Assembly (NCBI RefSeq): GCF_000218235.1
Contig: NZ_GL945017.1
Coordinates: 1,236,982-1,300,981, forward strand
DNA: 64,000 nt
Origin: Hallella multisaccharivorax DSM 17128
GTDB lineage: Bacteria; Bacteroidota; Bacteroidia; Bacteroidales; Bacteroidaceae
Direction of reading: 5' to 3'
Shown here one piece after another: positions 44,510 to 52,867 of the stretch (positions are counted from its first letter, which is position 1; the number at the start of each line of letters is the position of its first letter). The notes beneath the pieces were generated by a model that did not search any database, was not told where the DNA came from, and was given only the letters and a program-made list of their open reading frames with translations. Position numbers and translations under genes: made by a program.

Positions 44510-44872
44510 TTATCTATTGATGGATATTAGGAAAATGTCTGCATCGAATGCCCATACTCCAATCTGAATGCCTGTTCTGGGATATGCAGCCAGAATCTTA
44601 AAGGTAATGACATCACCTCGGTTTATTTCTGCCCCCTTCAGTGCCTTTTTGCTAAACAGCATTGCCAATCCTGCTCTTGTTTCCAAGCCTTCAACAATTT
44701 CTTTAGGCGCATTGCTGGGAATTGTGAGCAATACCGCAACTACTCCGTCAGATTGATCAACTTGGGCAATCTTTGCCGTATATACGTCAAGGTTTTCCTT
44801 TTCGTCGCTACAGCCTGTTGCCAGAGTCAGGGTCAAGAGCGCGAAAAACATAGTTAGAAGTTTTGGTTTCAT
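44510..44872 (-). CDS. Small lipoprotein of unknown function
   Basis: 120 residues with a lipoprotein signal ending LATGCSDEKE. The mature part is a compact beta-rich protein (VYTAKIAQVDQSDGVVAVLL, GDVITFKILAAYPRTG). It is immediately upstream of the broken subtilase gene. Such pairs may act together, for example as an inhibitor or folding partner, but that is speculation. The frame is intact. Confidence 0.6.
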   Translation of the reverse strand: MKPKLLTMFFALLTLTLATGCSDEKENLDVYTAKIAQVDQSDGVVAVLLTIPSNAPKEIVEGLETRAGLAMLFSKKALKGAEINRGDVITFKILAAYPRTGIQIGVWAFDADIFLISINR

Positions 44873-45356
44873 ATTCGTTGTATTAATTTCCGCTAAGGCC
44901 TTCCGCCAATAGTGATTGTCTATTATTTGTTATTTTGTTCTTTCTGTGTATATTAGTGCAGATCGAAGCCGGCATGGCACGTTTGTCATGCCGTAATCCC
45001 CTTTTTACACATAATATGCTGAATTGACGGCATAGATGAGTAGCCCCCGATAGGGTTAATCCCCATAGATTAGTCTTCCTACCGTACAACCCGATCCCAA
45101 TATTAGCCTTCCATTCCTCCAGACCAACACGAAGACCTCTTTTGTTTGATGGTTAGGTTTGCGGTAGCATAGCAATGGTGTGGTCCATAGAACTTGCGTT
45201 TTCGGATGTGCTGCAAATATAGCAAATTTATTTTGAACCGTCAAAAAAAAACTGTTAATTTACCTCATCTGGAAAAAACTGTTGATATCCACCCACTAAA
45301 AACGGGGATATCCGTTCACTTTTTGTCTCGTTAGCCTAATGGCGGTGCAAAAATAG
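44873..45356. other. Stretch without a convincing gene, including the IS21-side flank
   Basis: Two overlapping minus-strand frames (44883-45089 and 45056-45244) lack good starts and family features. The last 110 bases contain related words ATATCCACCCAC and ATATCCGTTCAC near 45287 and 45308, which may be terminal binding sites of the IS21 remnant. Confidence 0.35.
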
Positions 45357-45764
45357 TCATTTATTTCGTAATGAGGAGCCTTTCAGCTCAAATCTTACTC
45401 CCGAGTGGACGATTCTGTCCAAGATTGCGTCCGCAGCTGTTGTGTTCCCGGTCAGGACACCGTACCAGTCGGCAACAGGTAACTGTGAGATGATGTATAT
45501 AGCCTTGCGGCCGTGACGGTCCTCTATGATCTCCATGAGATCAAGTAGCTGTTGTCCGTCAAGGACCTTCACGCCAAAGTCATCGATGATAAGCAGGTCT
45601 GCCTGGGCCAGTCTGGCAAAAAACTTGTGCAGTGAGCTTGATATTCTCGCCAGCGCTGTCTCCTCGAAGAGCTTCATTACGTTGAAGTAGAGTACTTTGT
45701 AACCGTTCAGGCACGCCTGGTAGCCGAGAGCTGTCCCAAGCCAGCTCTTGCCGTCCATGTAGTA
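45357..45764 (-). pseudogene. istB helper ATPase remnant (IS21 family)
   Basis: The frame starts abruptly at DGKSWLGTALGYQACLNGY, the second half of the IstB Walker A region, and runs to the normal end with LLIIDDFGVKVLDGQQLLDL (Walker B) and ILDRIVHSGVRFELKGSS. The N-terminal DNA-binding part and the first residues of the P-loop are missing. It is in frame with an IstA C-terminal piece upstream, so an internal deletion fused the two genes. Confidence 0.8.
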
Positions 45765-46250
45765 CTGCGGCGACCGGTCACGGTATGCCTGTGAGTTGCT
45801 GGCAAGATGCTCCTTGACAAGGGTGTATTGTCCCGGACGGCGGTCACGTTTGTGTGTGCAGACTGACTTTCCGTCAACAAAAACCTTTACGAGTGTGCGT
45901 GTGTATATGACATGTGCCTCCAGCCCGATACATTGGTATGGTACGGAGTAATATTGCTTGTCACGACCGAGATAGATGCAGCAGTTCTGGGCGACTTTCA
46001 GATTCGTGTAATACTTTGTCTCGAAGTCCGTAGGGGGGGCAGTGGCAGCAGGTTGGACTTCTCTATGGCAAGGAACTGCAGGCAATCTTGACCAGCCCCT
46101 CGGCGTTCGGCTTGTCCTTTGGATGTACCGGCCGCGTCGGGATTACCACCGTGCCGTAGTGGTTGGCCATGTCCTCCATCACCTTGTTAATGGACGGAGT
46201 GAACGGCAATACTTCGTTTTTTAGGGTATTTTCTCGTAATAATTTATATT
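45765..46250 (-). pseudogene. istA transposase remnant (IS21 family)
   Basis: The 5' part reads FTPSINKVMEDMANHYGTVV, then IPTRPVHPKDKPNAEGLVK, which holds the catalytic Glu region of IstA; a frameshift near 46065 follows. The next frame gives YYTNLKVAQNCCIYLGRDKQ, then YYSVPYQCIGLEAHVIYTRT, the Mu-transposase C-terminal domain, fused to istB. The first two catalytic Asp residues are lost. Confidence 0.75.
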
Positions 46251-46543
46251 TGCTGTCAATTTGTACATGTTAAATAGAAATAAGCACAATCCCATACATC
46301 CGTTTCTAATAAAAGGAACATGTTGATTCCTCAGACGATTTGCTTCACTATCAGTTATCCGCATTACCAAATATCCAGCATAAAGAACTGAAATTATATT
46401 TTACAAAAGGCTTGATAAAGAGTGCTTCTTTTTGTCAGGTGTGTGTGATGGTCGTAATTAAGCGGTTTTTAGGCTTATGTGTTGTTGCCTCATTATCAGG
46501 TTGTTGGCATAGATAGCTTGCTCGGTCGACTCGTTCTTGCAGC
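46251..46543. other. Gene-free stretch
   Basis: No reading frame with protein character. It separates the IS21 remnant from the 22-bp repeat copy C. Confidence 0.4.
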
Positions 46544-46617
46544 GCGATAACGCTTTAATGGCACTGCGATAACGCTTTAATGGCAGCGCGATTGCGTCGT
46601 GGAGGCGATTCGATAAC
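46544..46617 (+). repeat. 22-bp repeat, about 3.4 diverged copies (family copy C)
   Basis: Units start at 46544, 46566 and 46588, with a partial unit at 46610. They keep GCGATAACG as in copy A, but the rest is CTTTAATGGC in place of GCGTAAAGGC. The 22-base period is kept. Confidence 0.75.
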
Positions 46618-46815
46618 ATTTTTGTCGCGTTGTGTTGACGGCGGAAAGAGGAGAAAAACGATGTGAAGAGGGAGTAGTAGTGGTTCGGAGAGGTGTCAAT
46701 GTGCCATTCTTAAACCCTAAAAGAGAGGGTGCAGAAATGTTAAATTCTGGAAATATTTTTTGACAGTTCGCAATATGAGGTCTTGCCTATGCCATGTAAA
46801 CTGAGGGTGTCAGGA

Positions 46816-47049
46816 TTAGTATAAGCTCTTCCGCTTTTCACCTCTCACGTAGCCCACGATGCCGAGAAGGATAGCAATGACAGACAGTAGGGTGAGCCAG
46901 TTGTATCGTGTCAGATTCGTAAAATAGAAGATCGCAAGCAGCAATACGCCGCCATAGACGAGGGGCAGGCCCATGTGCTGACTTGCTTTGTCAGTAAGGC
47001 GCCGGATGGTTGCCCATGACATTCTCAAATAGTTGTATAGCTTGCGCAT
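46816..47049 (-). CDS. Small two-span membrane protein
   Basis: 77 residues. A basic, amphipathic N-terminus (MRKLYNYLRMSWATIRRLTD) precedes two membrane segments (LPLVYGGVLLLAIFYF and NWLTLLSVIAILLGIVGYV) and a basic tail (RGEKRKSLY). It is divergent from the ribosomal operon. The family is unknown to me, but the topology is clear. Confidence 0.6.
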   Translation of the reverse strand: MRKLYNYLRMSWATIRRLTDKASQHMGLPLVYGGVLLLAIFYFTNLTRYNWLTLLSVIAILLGIVGYVRGEKRKSLY

Positions 47050-47214
47050 GATGATGATACTTTCGGTGTTGCGGGTGCAAACTTACATAAAATTTTCCAA
47101 TTATACACCGGTTGGATAAAGAAAATGGTTTTTTCTTTAGAGGAAAAGTACAAAGAAAAGCGTGTCTGAGGCAACAATGAATGTTAAAAATAGAGGAAAA
47201 GAAAGAGTAGGGCA

Positions 47215-47244
47215 TTGGTTTACAGATAAAAAAGCGTACCTTTG
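47215..47244 (+). promoter_or_regulatory. Promoter of rpsF-rpsR-rplI
   Basis: TTG at 47215-47217, 19 bases, TACCTTTG at 47237-47244. The leader to the rpsF ATG is about 45 bases. Confidence 0.65.
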
Positions 47245-47292
47245 CACCCGCATTTTTGCAAAATAACATTTATTTATTCATTTCAAAGTAGT

Positions 47293-47637
47293 ATGAATCA
47301 ATACGAGACCGTTTTCATTTTGACTCCCGTTTTGTCTGATGAACAGATGAAGGAAACGGCCGCTAAGTTCAAGAAACTGCTCACCGACAATGGTGCTGAG
47401 ATTCTGAATGAAGAGGCCTGGGGACTGAAGAAGATGGCTTATGCCATTGAGAAGAAATCGACAGGCTTCTACTGCCTGCTTGAGTACAAGGTAGAGCCCA
47501 CAGTAATCGACACCCTTGAGACCGGCTTCCGCCGCGACGAGAAGGTAATCCGTTTCATGACCGTTAAGCTCGACAAGTATGCTGCTGCTTATGCAGAGAA
47601 GCGTCGCGCTAAATGGGCTAAAAAGTTGGAGGCATAA
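47293..47637 (+). CDS. rpsF: 30S ribosomal protein S6
   Basis: 114 residues from the ATG at 47293. Starts [19 protein letters not shown] and has [22 protein letters not shown], both diagnostic for bS6. It binds S18 on the 30S platform; rpsR follows after 2 bases. Confidence 0.97.
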   Translation: MNQYETVFILTPVLSDEQMKETAAKFKKLLTDNGAEILNEEAWGLKKMAYAIEKKSTGFYCLLEYKVEPTVIDTLETGFRRDEKVIRFMTVKLDKYAAAYAEKRRAKWAKKLEA

Positions 47638-47639
47638 TC

Positions 47640-47927
47640 ATGGCAGAGCAGAAGAATACACGTGCAAACAACAGTGAGATTCGTTATCTCACCGCACCTT
47701 CCATTGATACAAGGAAGAAGAAGTATTGCCGTTTCAAGAAGAGCGGCATCAAGTACATTGACTACAAGGATCCTGAGTTCCTCAAGAAGTTCCTCAACGA
47801 GCAGGGTAAGATTCTTCCCCGCCGCATCACAGGCACTTCACTGAAGTATCAGCGTCGCGTGGCACAGGCTGTGAAGCGTGCCCGTCAGATTGCACTGCTT
47901 CCATTCGTAACCGATCTGTTGAAGTAA
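47640..47927 (+). CDS. rpsR: 30S ribosomal protein S18
   Basis: 95 residues with the bS18 core [20 protein letters not shown] and [20 protein letters not shown]. The basic N-terminus [16 protein letters not shown] carries one Cys only, as in zinc-free forms. It sits between rpsF and rplI. Confidence 0.97.
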   Translation: MAEQKNTRANNSEIRYLTAPSIDTRKKKYCRFKKSGIKYIDYKDPEFLKKFLNEQGKILPRRITGTSLKYQRRVAQAVKRARQIALLPFVTDLLK

Positions 47928-47945
47928 TTAGAAGGAGGCTAAGAC

Positions 47946-48494
47946 ATGGAAATTATACTGAAAGAAGATATCATTGGTCTTGGATACAAGAACGAGATTG
48001 TGAACGTCAAGAGCGGCTATGGCCGCAACTATCTCATCCCCACCGGCAAGGGCGTCATTGCTTCTGAGAGTGCCAAGAAGATGCTGGCTGAAGACCTGAG
48101 GCAGCAGGCCAGCAAGCTCGCCACACAGAAGGCCGAGGCTGAGAAGCGCGCCGAGCAGCTGAAGGATGTCGCCGTGACTGTCACTGCCAAGGTGGCTGTT
48201 ACTGGTCATCTCTATGGCTCTGTAGGTCCTGCTAAGGTGGCTGAAGAGTTGGCCAAACTCGGTATTGAGATTGACCGTAAGATCATCACCATGCGTGAGG
48301 TACGCAAGGTGGGAGAGTTTGAGGCTACAGTTCACTTCTACAAGGACGTGGAAGTGAAGGTGCCCGTAAAGGTCGTGGCTGAGAACCAGCCTGCTCCTAA
48401 GACGGCTGAGGCTCCCAAGGTTGAAGAGGCTGCTGAGGCTAAGGCTCCCGTAGAGGAGGCAAAGGCTGAGGAAGTGGCTCCTACTGCTGAGTAA
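47946..48494 (+). CDS. rplI: 50S ribosomal protein L9 with acidic Ala/Glu tail
   Basis: 182 residues. The N-terminal domain is MEIILKEDIIGLGYKNEIVN and GYGRNYLIPTGKGV, followed by the long helix and the C-terminal domain. After about residue 148 there is a low-complexity tail of Ala, Glu, Lys, Pro and Val (EAPKVEEAAEAKAPVEEAKA), longer than the 150 residues of typical bL9. A terminator follows at 48538. Confidence 0.96.
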   Translation: MEIILKEDIIGLGYKNEIVNVKSGYGRNYLIPTGKGVIASESAKKMLAEDLRQQASKLATQKAEAEKRAEQLKDVAVTVTAKVAVTGHLYGSVGPAKVAEELAKLGIEIDRKIITMREVRKVGEFEATVHFYKDVEVKVPVKVVAENQPAPKTAEAPKVEEAAEAKAPVEEAKAEEVAPTAE

Positions 48495-48537
48495 GAAGCA
48501 TATTATTCTTGCACTGTAAAGCATCAACAATACGAGG

Positions 48538-48569
48538 TCCCATTCGCTGCAAGGTGGATGGGATTTTTT
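48538..48569 (+). terminator. Intrinsic terminator after rplI
   Basis: TCCCAT and ATGGGA form a 6-bp stem, followed by six T. Confidence 0.65.
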
Positions 48570-48615
48570 ATGTTTGTTTTGCATGAAAAGGGGCAGATGT
48601 CTCGATATTTTTTGT

Positions 48616-48623
48616 TAACTTTG
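48616..48623 (+). promoter_or_regulatory. -7 element TAACTTTG for fabD
   Basis: Matches TAnnTTTG 41 bases before the fabD start; no clear -33 TTG is seen at the usual distance. Confidence 0.45.
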
Positions 48624-48663
48624 CAAGATATAAAAAACAATTTTTAAGAAGACAATTATTAAC

Positions 48664-49551
48664 ATGAAAGCATTTGTATTCCCCGGACAAGGCTCACAGT
48701 TTGTGGGTATGGGCAAAGATTTGTATGAGAACAACGCTTTGGCAAAGGAGCTCTTTGACAAGGCCAATGAGATACTCGGTTTTAAGATTACGGATATCAT
48801 GTTCGCCGGTACCGATGAGCAGCTCAAGGAAACGAAGGTAACTCAGCCTGCCGTCTTCCTTCACAGTGTCATCTCTGCCCTTTGCCTGGGCGATGGTTTT
48901 CAGCCCTCTATGGTGGCAGGTCACTCGCTTGGCGAGTTTTCTGCTCTTGTGGCCAGCGGCGCATTGAGCTTTAAGGATGGTCTGCGGCTTGTCGCAGCGC
49001 GTGCCAATGCCATGCAGAAGGCCTGCGAGAAGAACCCCGGTACGATGGCTGCCATTATCGCGTTGCCCGACGAGACCGTTGAGGAGATCTGCGCTGAGGT
49101 GAGCAAGGAAGGTAAGACCGTGGTGGCAGCAAACTATAACTGTCCTGGTCAGCTCGTCATTTCTGGCGACAAGGAGGCCATTGCTGAGGCCTGTGAGAGG
49201 CTGAAAGCTGCTGGTGCCAAGCGTGCGCTGCCGCTGGCTGTAGGCGGTGCATTCCACTCTCCGCTCATGCAGCCTGCCAAGGAAGAGCTGCAGGAAGCCA
49301 TCGAGAAAACGCAGTTTGCAGCGCCTAAGTGCCCTGTCTATCAGAATGTCGATGCCAAGCCGCATACTGATGCCGAGGAAATTAAGGCCAACCTCATTGC
49401 GCAGCTCACAAGTCCCGTACGCTGGACAAAGAGCGTGCAGAACATGATTGCTGACGGCGCTGACGACTTCACAGAGTGCGGACCTGGCAAGGCACTGCAG
49501 GGTATGATCCGTCGCATCGACAAGGCTGTCGCCGCTCACGGAATAGAATAA
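48664..49551 (+). CDS. fabD: Malonyl-CoA:ACP transacylase
   Basis: 295 residues. The start MKAFVFPGQGSQFVGMGKDL and the nucleophile elbow VAGHSLGEFSALVASGAL (Ser about 92) are diagnostic, with the catalytic His in GGAFHSPLMQPA. It loads malonate on ACP for fatty-acid synthesis. The amylase-like gene follows by about 50 bases on the same strand and may be read through. Confidence 0.96.
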   Translation: MKAFVFPGQGSQFVGMGKDLYENNALAKELFDKANEILGFKITDIMFAGTDEQLKETKVTQPAVFLHSVISALCLGDGFQPSMVAGHSLGEFSALVASGALSFKDGLRLVAARANAMQKACEKNPGTMAAIIALPDETVEEICAEVSKEGKTVVAANYNCPGQLVISGDKEAIAEACERLKAAGAKRALPLAVGGAFHSPLMQPAKEELQEAIEKTQFAAPKCPVYQNVDAKPHTDAEEIKANLIAQLTSPVRWTKSVQNMIADGADDFTECGPGKALQGMIRRIDKAVAAHGIE

Positions 49552-49602
49552 TTCTTTTTGAGAAATTCAGGAGGTAATAGTTCTGATCTTCTGAAAAAGA
49601 AC

Positions 49603-51753
49603 ATGAATAAGAAAATCGTCATTTACCAAGTCTTCACACGCCTTTTTGGCAATCGTAATTCTATTTGTAAGAAAAATGGTACGCTGGCTGAAAACGGAGT
49701 GGGGAAGATGAACGACTTTGATATTGTCCGCCTAAGAAAGATTCATGACATGGGTTTTACGCACGTGTGGTTTACGGGCGTGATTCGCCATGCCACGACG
49801 ACGGACTATTCCCAATACGGCATTCCCCGTCAGCATCCGTGTGTGGTCAAGGGAAAGGCGGGCTCTCCCTATGCGATAACTGACTATTATGATATTGACC
49901 CGGACATCGCGGTCAATGTACCCGACCGCATGCTGGAGTTTGACGAGCTGGTGGACCGCACACATTTGGCCGGCATGAAAGTTATAATCGACTTTGTGCC
50001 TAACCATGTGGCGCGCGAATACCACAGCATCCATCTGCCGGAAGGCATACGTGATTTGGGAGCCGACGATGATACGAACAAACATTTCGATTCCCAAAAC
50101 AATTTCTATTACTGTCCTGGGCATCCATTTGTGAGTCCGGTGGAGGCACAGCAAGGGGAGGAGCCCTATATAGAGAATCCGGCAAAGTGCACGGGCAATG
50201 ACAAGTTCAATGCTGAGCCGGGGGTTTATGACTGGTACGAGACCGTGAAACTGAACTACGGTGTCGACTATTGCGATGCCGGAGGACGGAGTTACCACTT
50301 CAATCCCATTCCTAATACATGGAAGAAAATGACCGATATCCTGCTCTTTTGGGCTTCGAAGGGTATCGACGGTTTCCGTTGCGACATGGCAGAGATGGTG
50401 CCTTCCGCTTTCTGGGCTTATGCGACGGCCATCGTCAAAGAGCGTTTCCCACATATCATCTTTATCGGTGAGGTGTATGACACTTGTCAGTACCGTACTT
50501 ACGTGGAATCAGGCTTCGACTATCTATATGACAAGGTGGGTATGTACGATTGCCTCCATGATGTGGTTTGTGAGCGTCGTCCGGCCAACAGCATTACATG
50601 GTGTTGGCAAAGCACAGACGGCATCAAGGACCATATGCTTTATTTCCTTGAGAACCATGATGAACAACGCATTGCCAGCGATTTCTATTGTGGAGACGGA
50701 GCAAAGGCAGTCCCTGCCCTTGTCGTAGCAGCATTGCTGCAGAAGAACCCCTTCATGGTCTATTTTGGACAGGAGTTGGGCGAGCGCGGTATGGATGCTG
50801 AAGGATTCTCAGGTGTCGACGGCCGTACCACTATCTTCGATTATTGGACGGTCGATTCGGTGAGGCGCGCTTTCTTTACGCCTAATGGTCTTACTGATAA
50901 AGAAAGGAGTCTGCAGAAAACTTACCGCGAAGTGCTGCGAATAGCCAACCATGAGAAGGCCGTAAGGGAGGGCGATTGCTTCGATCTGATGTACGTCAAC
51001 ACGCATACGTGGCAGTTTAATCCCCGATCGCAGTATGCTTTCATCCGTAAGAAAGACGATGAAGTACTCCTGATAGTCGTCAATTTCTCCCGTCCGGAGG
51101 TGCATATATCTGTAGTGATCCCCACTCACGCCTTTGATTTCCTTGGCCTGCCTGAACGTGATGTTGTGGCTTCCGACCTGCTCACTGGCGAGAAAGTGGA
51201 GCTGTCTTTAAAGAGAGACGGGGCTGTAGCCATGACATTGTTGCCTTATGGAGCAAAGATTCTTAAATTCAACATAAAGATGAAAGATGACGCTTATGCC
51301 CTCAACGAGCATGCGAAGAATGAGTTCCCGCCTGCCCATACCGCTGAACACCTGCTTAATCAGTTGATGATCCGTATGTTTGGCTGTGAGCGTTCACGCA
51401 ATGCCCATATTGAGCGAAAGAAGAGCAAGATAAGCTATGTGCTTGACCATAAACCGTCACGTCAGGAAGAGAAGGCCATTGAGGATGAGATGAATCGCTT
51501 GATCAGTGCGGACATGCCTGTGACTTATGAAACGGTAGATCGTCAGCATTTGCCGGAGGGAATCTCGCTTGACCGCTTGCCTAAGGATGCATCCGAGTCT
51601 ATCCGCATTGTGCGGATTGGAGACTACGATGTCTGTCCGTGTATCGGCAAGCATGTGCGCTCCACCTCGCAGATTGGTAAGTTCGTGCTCCTTGGTACCA
51701 ACTGGGATGAGCCTACGCATACGTTCCGTATACGGTTCAAAGTTATACCATAA
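49603..51753 (+). CDS. GH13 alpha-amylase-like protein fused to an AlaX-like tRNA-editing domain
   Basis: 716 residues from the ATG at 49603; no signal peptide, so probably cytoplasmic. Residues 1-555 form a GH13 protein: IIDFVPNHVAREYHS, the nucleophile Asp in IDGFRCDMAEM (about 260), the acid/base Glu in IFIGEVYD (about 289) and the third Asp in FLENHDEQR (about 353), then a beta-sandwich ending LLPYGAKILKFNI. From Met560 a second domain begins: FPPAHTAEHLLNQLM (His579, His583) and CPCIGKHV (Cys680, His684), the four zinc ligands of AlaX/AlaRS-type editing domains, with RIVRIGDYDV between. No stop separates them. An internal ATG at 51280 could also give a separate editing protein. Confidence 0.85.
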   Translation: MNKKIVIYQVFTRLFGNRNSICKKNGTLAENGVGKMNDFDIVRLRKIHDMGFTHVWFTGVIRHATTTDYSQYGIPRQHPCVVKGKAGSPYAITDYYDIDPDIAVNVPDRMLEFDELVDRTHLAGMKVIIDFVPNHVAREYHSIHLPEGIRDLGADDDTNKHFDSQNNFYYCPGHPFVSPVEAQQGEEPYIENPAKCTGNDKFNAEPGVYDWYETVKLNYGVDYCDAGGRSYHFNPIPNTWKKMTDILLFWASKGIDGFRCDMAEMVPSAFWAYATAIVKERFPHIIFIGEVYDTCQYRTYVESGFDYLYDKVGMYDCLHDVVCERRPANSITWCWQSTDGIKDHMLYFLENHDEQRIASDFYCGDGAKAVPALVVAALLQKNPFMVYFGQELGERGMDAEGFSGVDGRTTIFDYWTVDSVRRAFFTPNGLTDKERSLQKTYREVLRIANHEKAVREGDCFDLMYVNTHTWQFNPRSQYAFIRKKDDEVLLIVVNFSRPEVHISVVIPTHAFDFLGLPERDVVASDLLTGEKVELSLKRDGAVAMTLLPYGAKILKFNIKMKDDAYALNEHAKNEFPPAHTAEHLLNQLMIRMFGCERSRNAHIERKKSKISYVLDHKPSRQEEKAIEDEMNRLISADMPVTYETVDRQHLPEGISLDRLPKDASESIRIVRIGDYDVCPCIGKHVRSTSQIGKFVLLGTNWDEPTHTFRIRFKVIP

Positions 51754-51765
51754 TATACAGTGTGG

Positions 51766-51793
51766 GTGGCCGGTACAAGACCGGCCACTGCAC
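51766..51793. terminator. Bidirectional hairpin terminator; dispersed palindrome copy 2
   Basis: GTGGCCGGT and ACCGGCCAC form a perfect 9-bp stem around ACAAG, between two convergent genes, with TTTATTCTT shortly after on plus. Bases 51770-51793 are 23/24 identical to 26434-26457. Confidence 0.7.
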
Positions 51794-51794
51794 T

Positions 51795-52697
51795 TTATTC
51801 TTCTCTGTAACTGTTAGGCGTCATCCCCGTGTTTCTTTTGAAATATTGGCAAAAGAAACTGACATTGGGGAAATGTAGAGCATCAGCTATCTGGGCTACC
51901 GTCTTGTCTTCATGCCGCAGCATGATCTTAGCCGTAATCACTAACGCCTTGTCTATCCATTGTTTAGCCGTTATCCCACTCACTTCCTTCACTACTGAAC
52001 AAAGATAGCGGTCTGTAATGCAGAGTTTTGAAGCATAGAAGTCAAGCATGTGCTCCTGCCTGCAATGCTTATTGACTAACTGGATAAAGTTGTTGTAGAT
52101 AATCTGTTTGTGGCTGAGATGAGTAGGCCTTTGCGTTGTCGTCGATTTGAACTGCTGTTCATACACTTTTATCACAGCCTTTATCAGACAGTTGCAAACA
52201 CCTATTAACTCTTTCTCCTTGGATGTTTGCCAAAGCAAGTCGAAGAGTTGTCGAAGCAGTTCTATTTTGTCATCCGTTAAATCCGTTATACCGTCCATCT
52301 GTGTTCCATCGAGGAATTCGGGAAGATGCTTCCCGAATATCTCATACATCATCTCTCGTGAGACTGCCATTCCCGTAATAACCGTTTGTTGATTGTTTGA
52401 CTTCGGTCGGACAATTGTACCCGGTGTGATGAAAGTTATTTGATTCTTTGTGATGCAATGCTCTATCAGATTTACGTTTCCTGTCAGTTGACCTTCTATA
52501 ATCCATCCAAAACGATAATCTCCGATAAGGTAGGGCTGTTGTCGCTTACCTAAGACGTCAAACAAATCAGGGATGGCATATACCATGGCAAAATTATCAG
52601 AGACGGTTGATCTCTCATTGATCTTTCCATTCTTGATAAGATCCATCATGACCAAGAAGGTCAATTGCTGGGGTCTTTTGTGCTTCTTTTCCATCAC
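51795..52697 (-). CDS. AraC family transcriptional regulator
   Basis: 300 residues. An N-terminal cupin-like sensor (about 1-170) is followed by the AraC HTH pair: KLCITDRYLCSVVKEVSGI and VAQIADALHFPNVSFFCQYF, ending RNTGMTPNSYREE. It is divergent from the efflux operon with a 170-base shared control region, so it probably regulates that operon. The ligand is unknown. It contains many Asn/Thr and its codon use is AT-richer than neighbouring core genes. Confidence 0.9.
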   Translation of the reverse strand: MMEKKHKRPQQLTFLVMMDLIKNGKINERSTVSDNFAMVYAIPDLFDVLGKRQQPYLIGDYRFGWIIEGQLTGNVNLIEHCITKNQITFITPGTIVRPKSNNQQTVITGMAVSREMMYEIFGKHLPEFLDGTQMDGITDLTDDKIELLRQLFDLLWQTSKEKELIGVCNCLIKAVIKVYEQQFKSTTTQRPTHLSHKQIIYNNFIQLVNKHCRQEHMLDFYASKLCITDRYLCSVVKEVSGITAKQWIDKALVITAKIMLRHEDKTVAQIADALHFPNVSFFCQYFKRNTGMTPNSYREE

Positions 52698-52717
52698 TTA
52701 TATTCTATAATTGAATG

Positions 52718-52725
52718 CAAAAGTA
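52718..52725 (-). promoter_or_regulatory. -7 element TACTTTTG for the AraC gene
   Basis: Minus-strand match to TAnnTTTG 21 bases from the start. Confidence 0.45.
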
Positions 52726-52821
52726 ATGGATTTGGCTGTGAAATATGCTATTATCCTCAAAAATATGAAGAATCGAATATATCATCGGATAGAAGCATAA
52801 TAAGTAAAAGCAGTTTTCCTC

Positions 52822-52829
52822 GTAATTTT
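52822..52829 (+). promoter_or_regulatory. -7 element TAATTTTG for the efflux operon
   Basis: Plus-strand match to TAnnTTTG 39 bases before the TolC-like gene; the divergent region is the likely AraC operator. Confidence 0.45.
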
Positions 52830-52867
52830 GCACGTGAAATTTAGAACATTAAATACATATCGATAAT

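Noticed and set aside
44883..45244. Two overlapping minus-strand frames
   Set aside because: They rely on weak starts and show no conserved pattern; probably non-coding.
47245..47292. S6:S18-binding leader element before rpsF
   Set aside because: The 48-base leader is AT-rich, and I could not find the CCG-bearing stem typical of that element.
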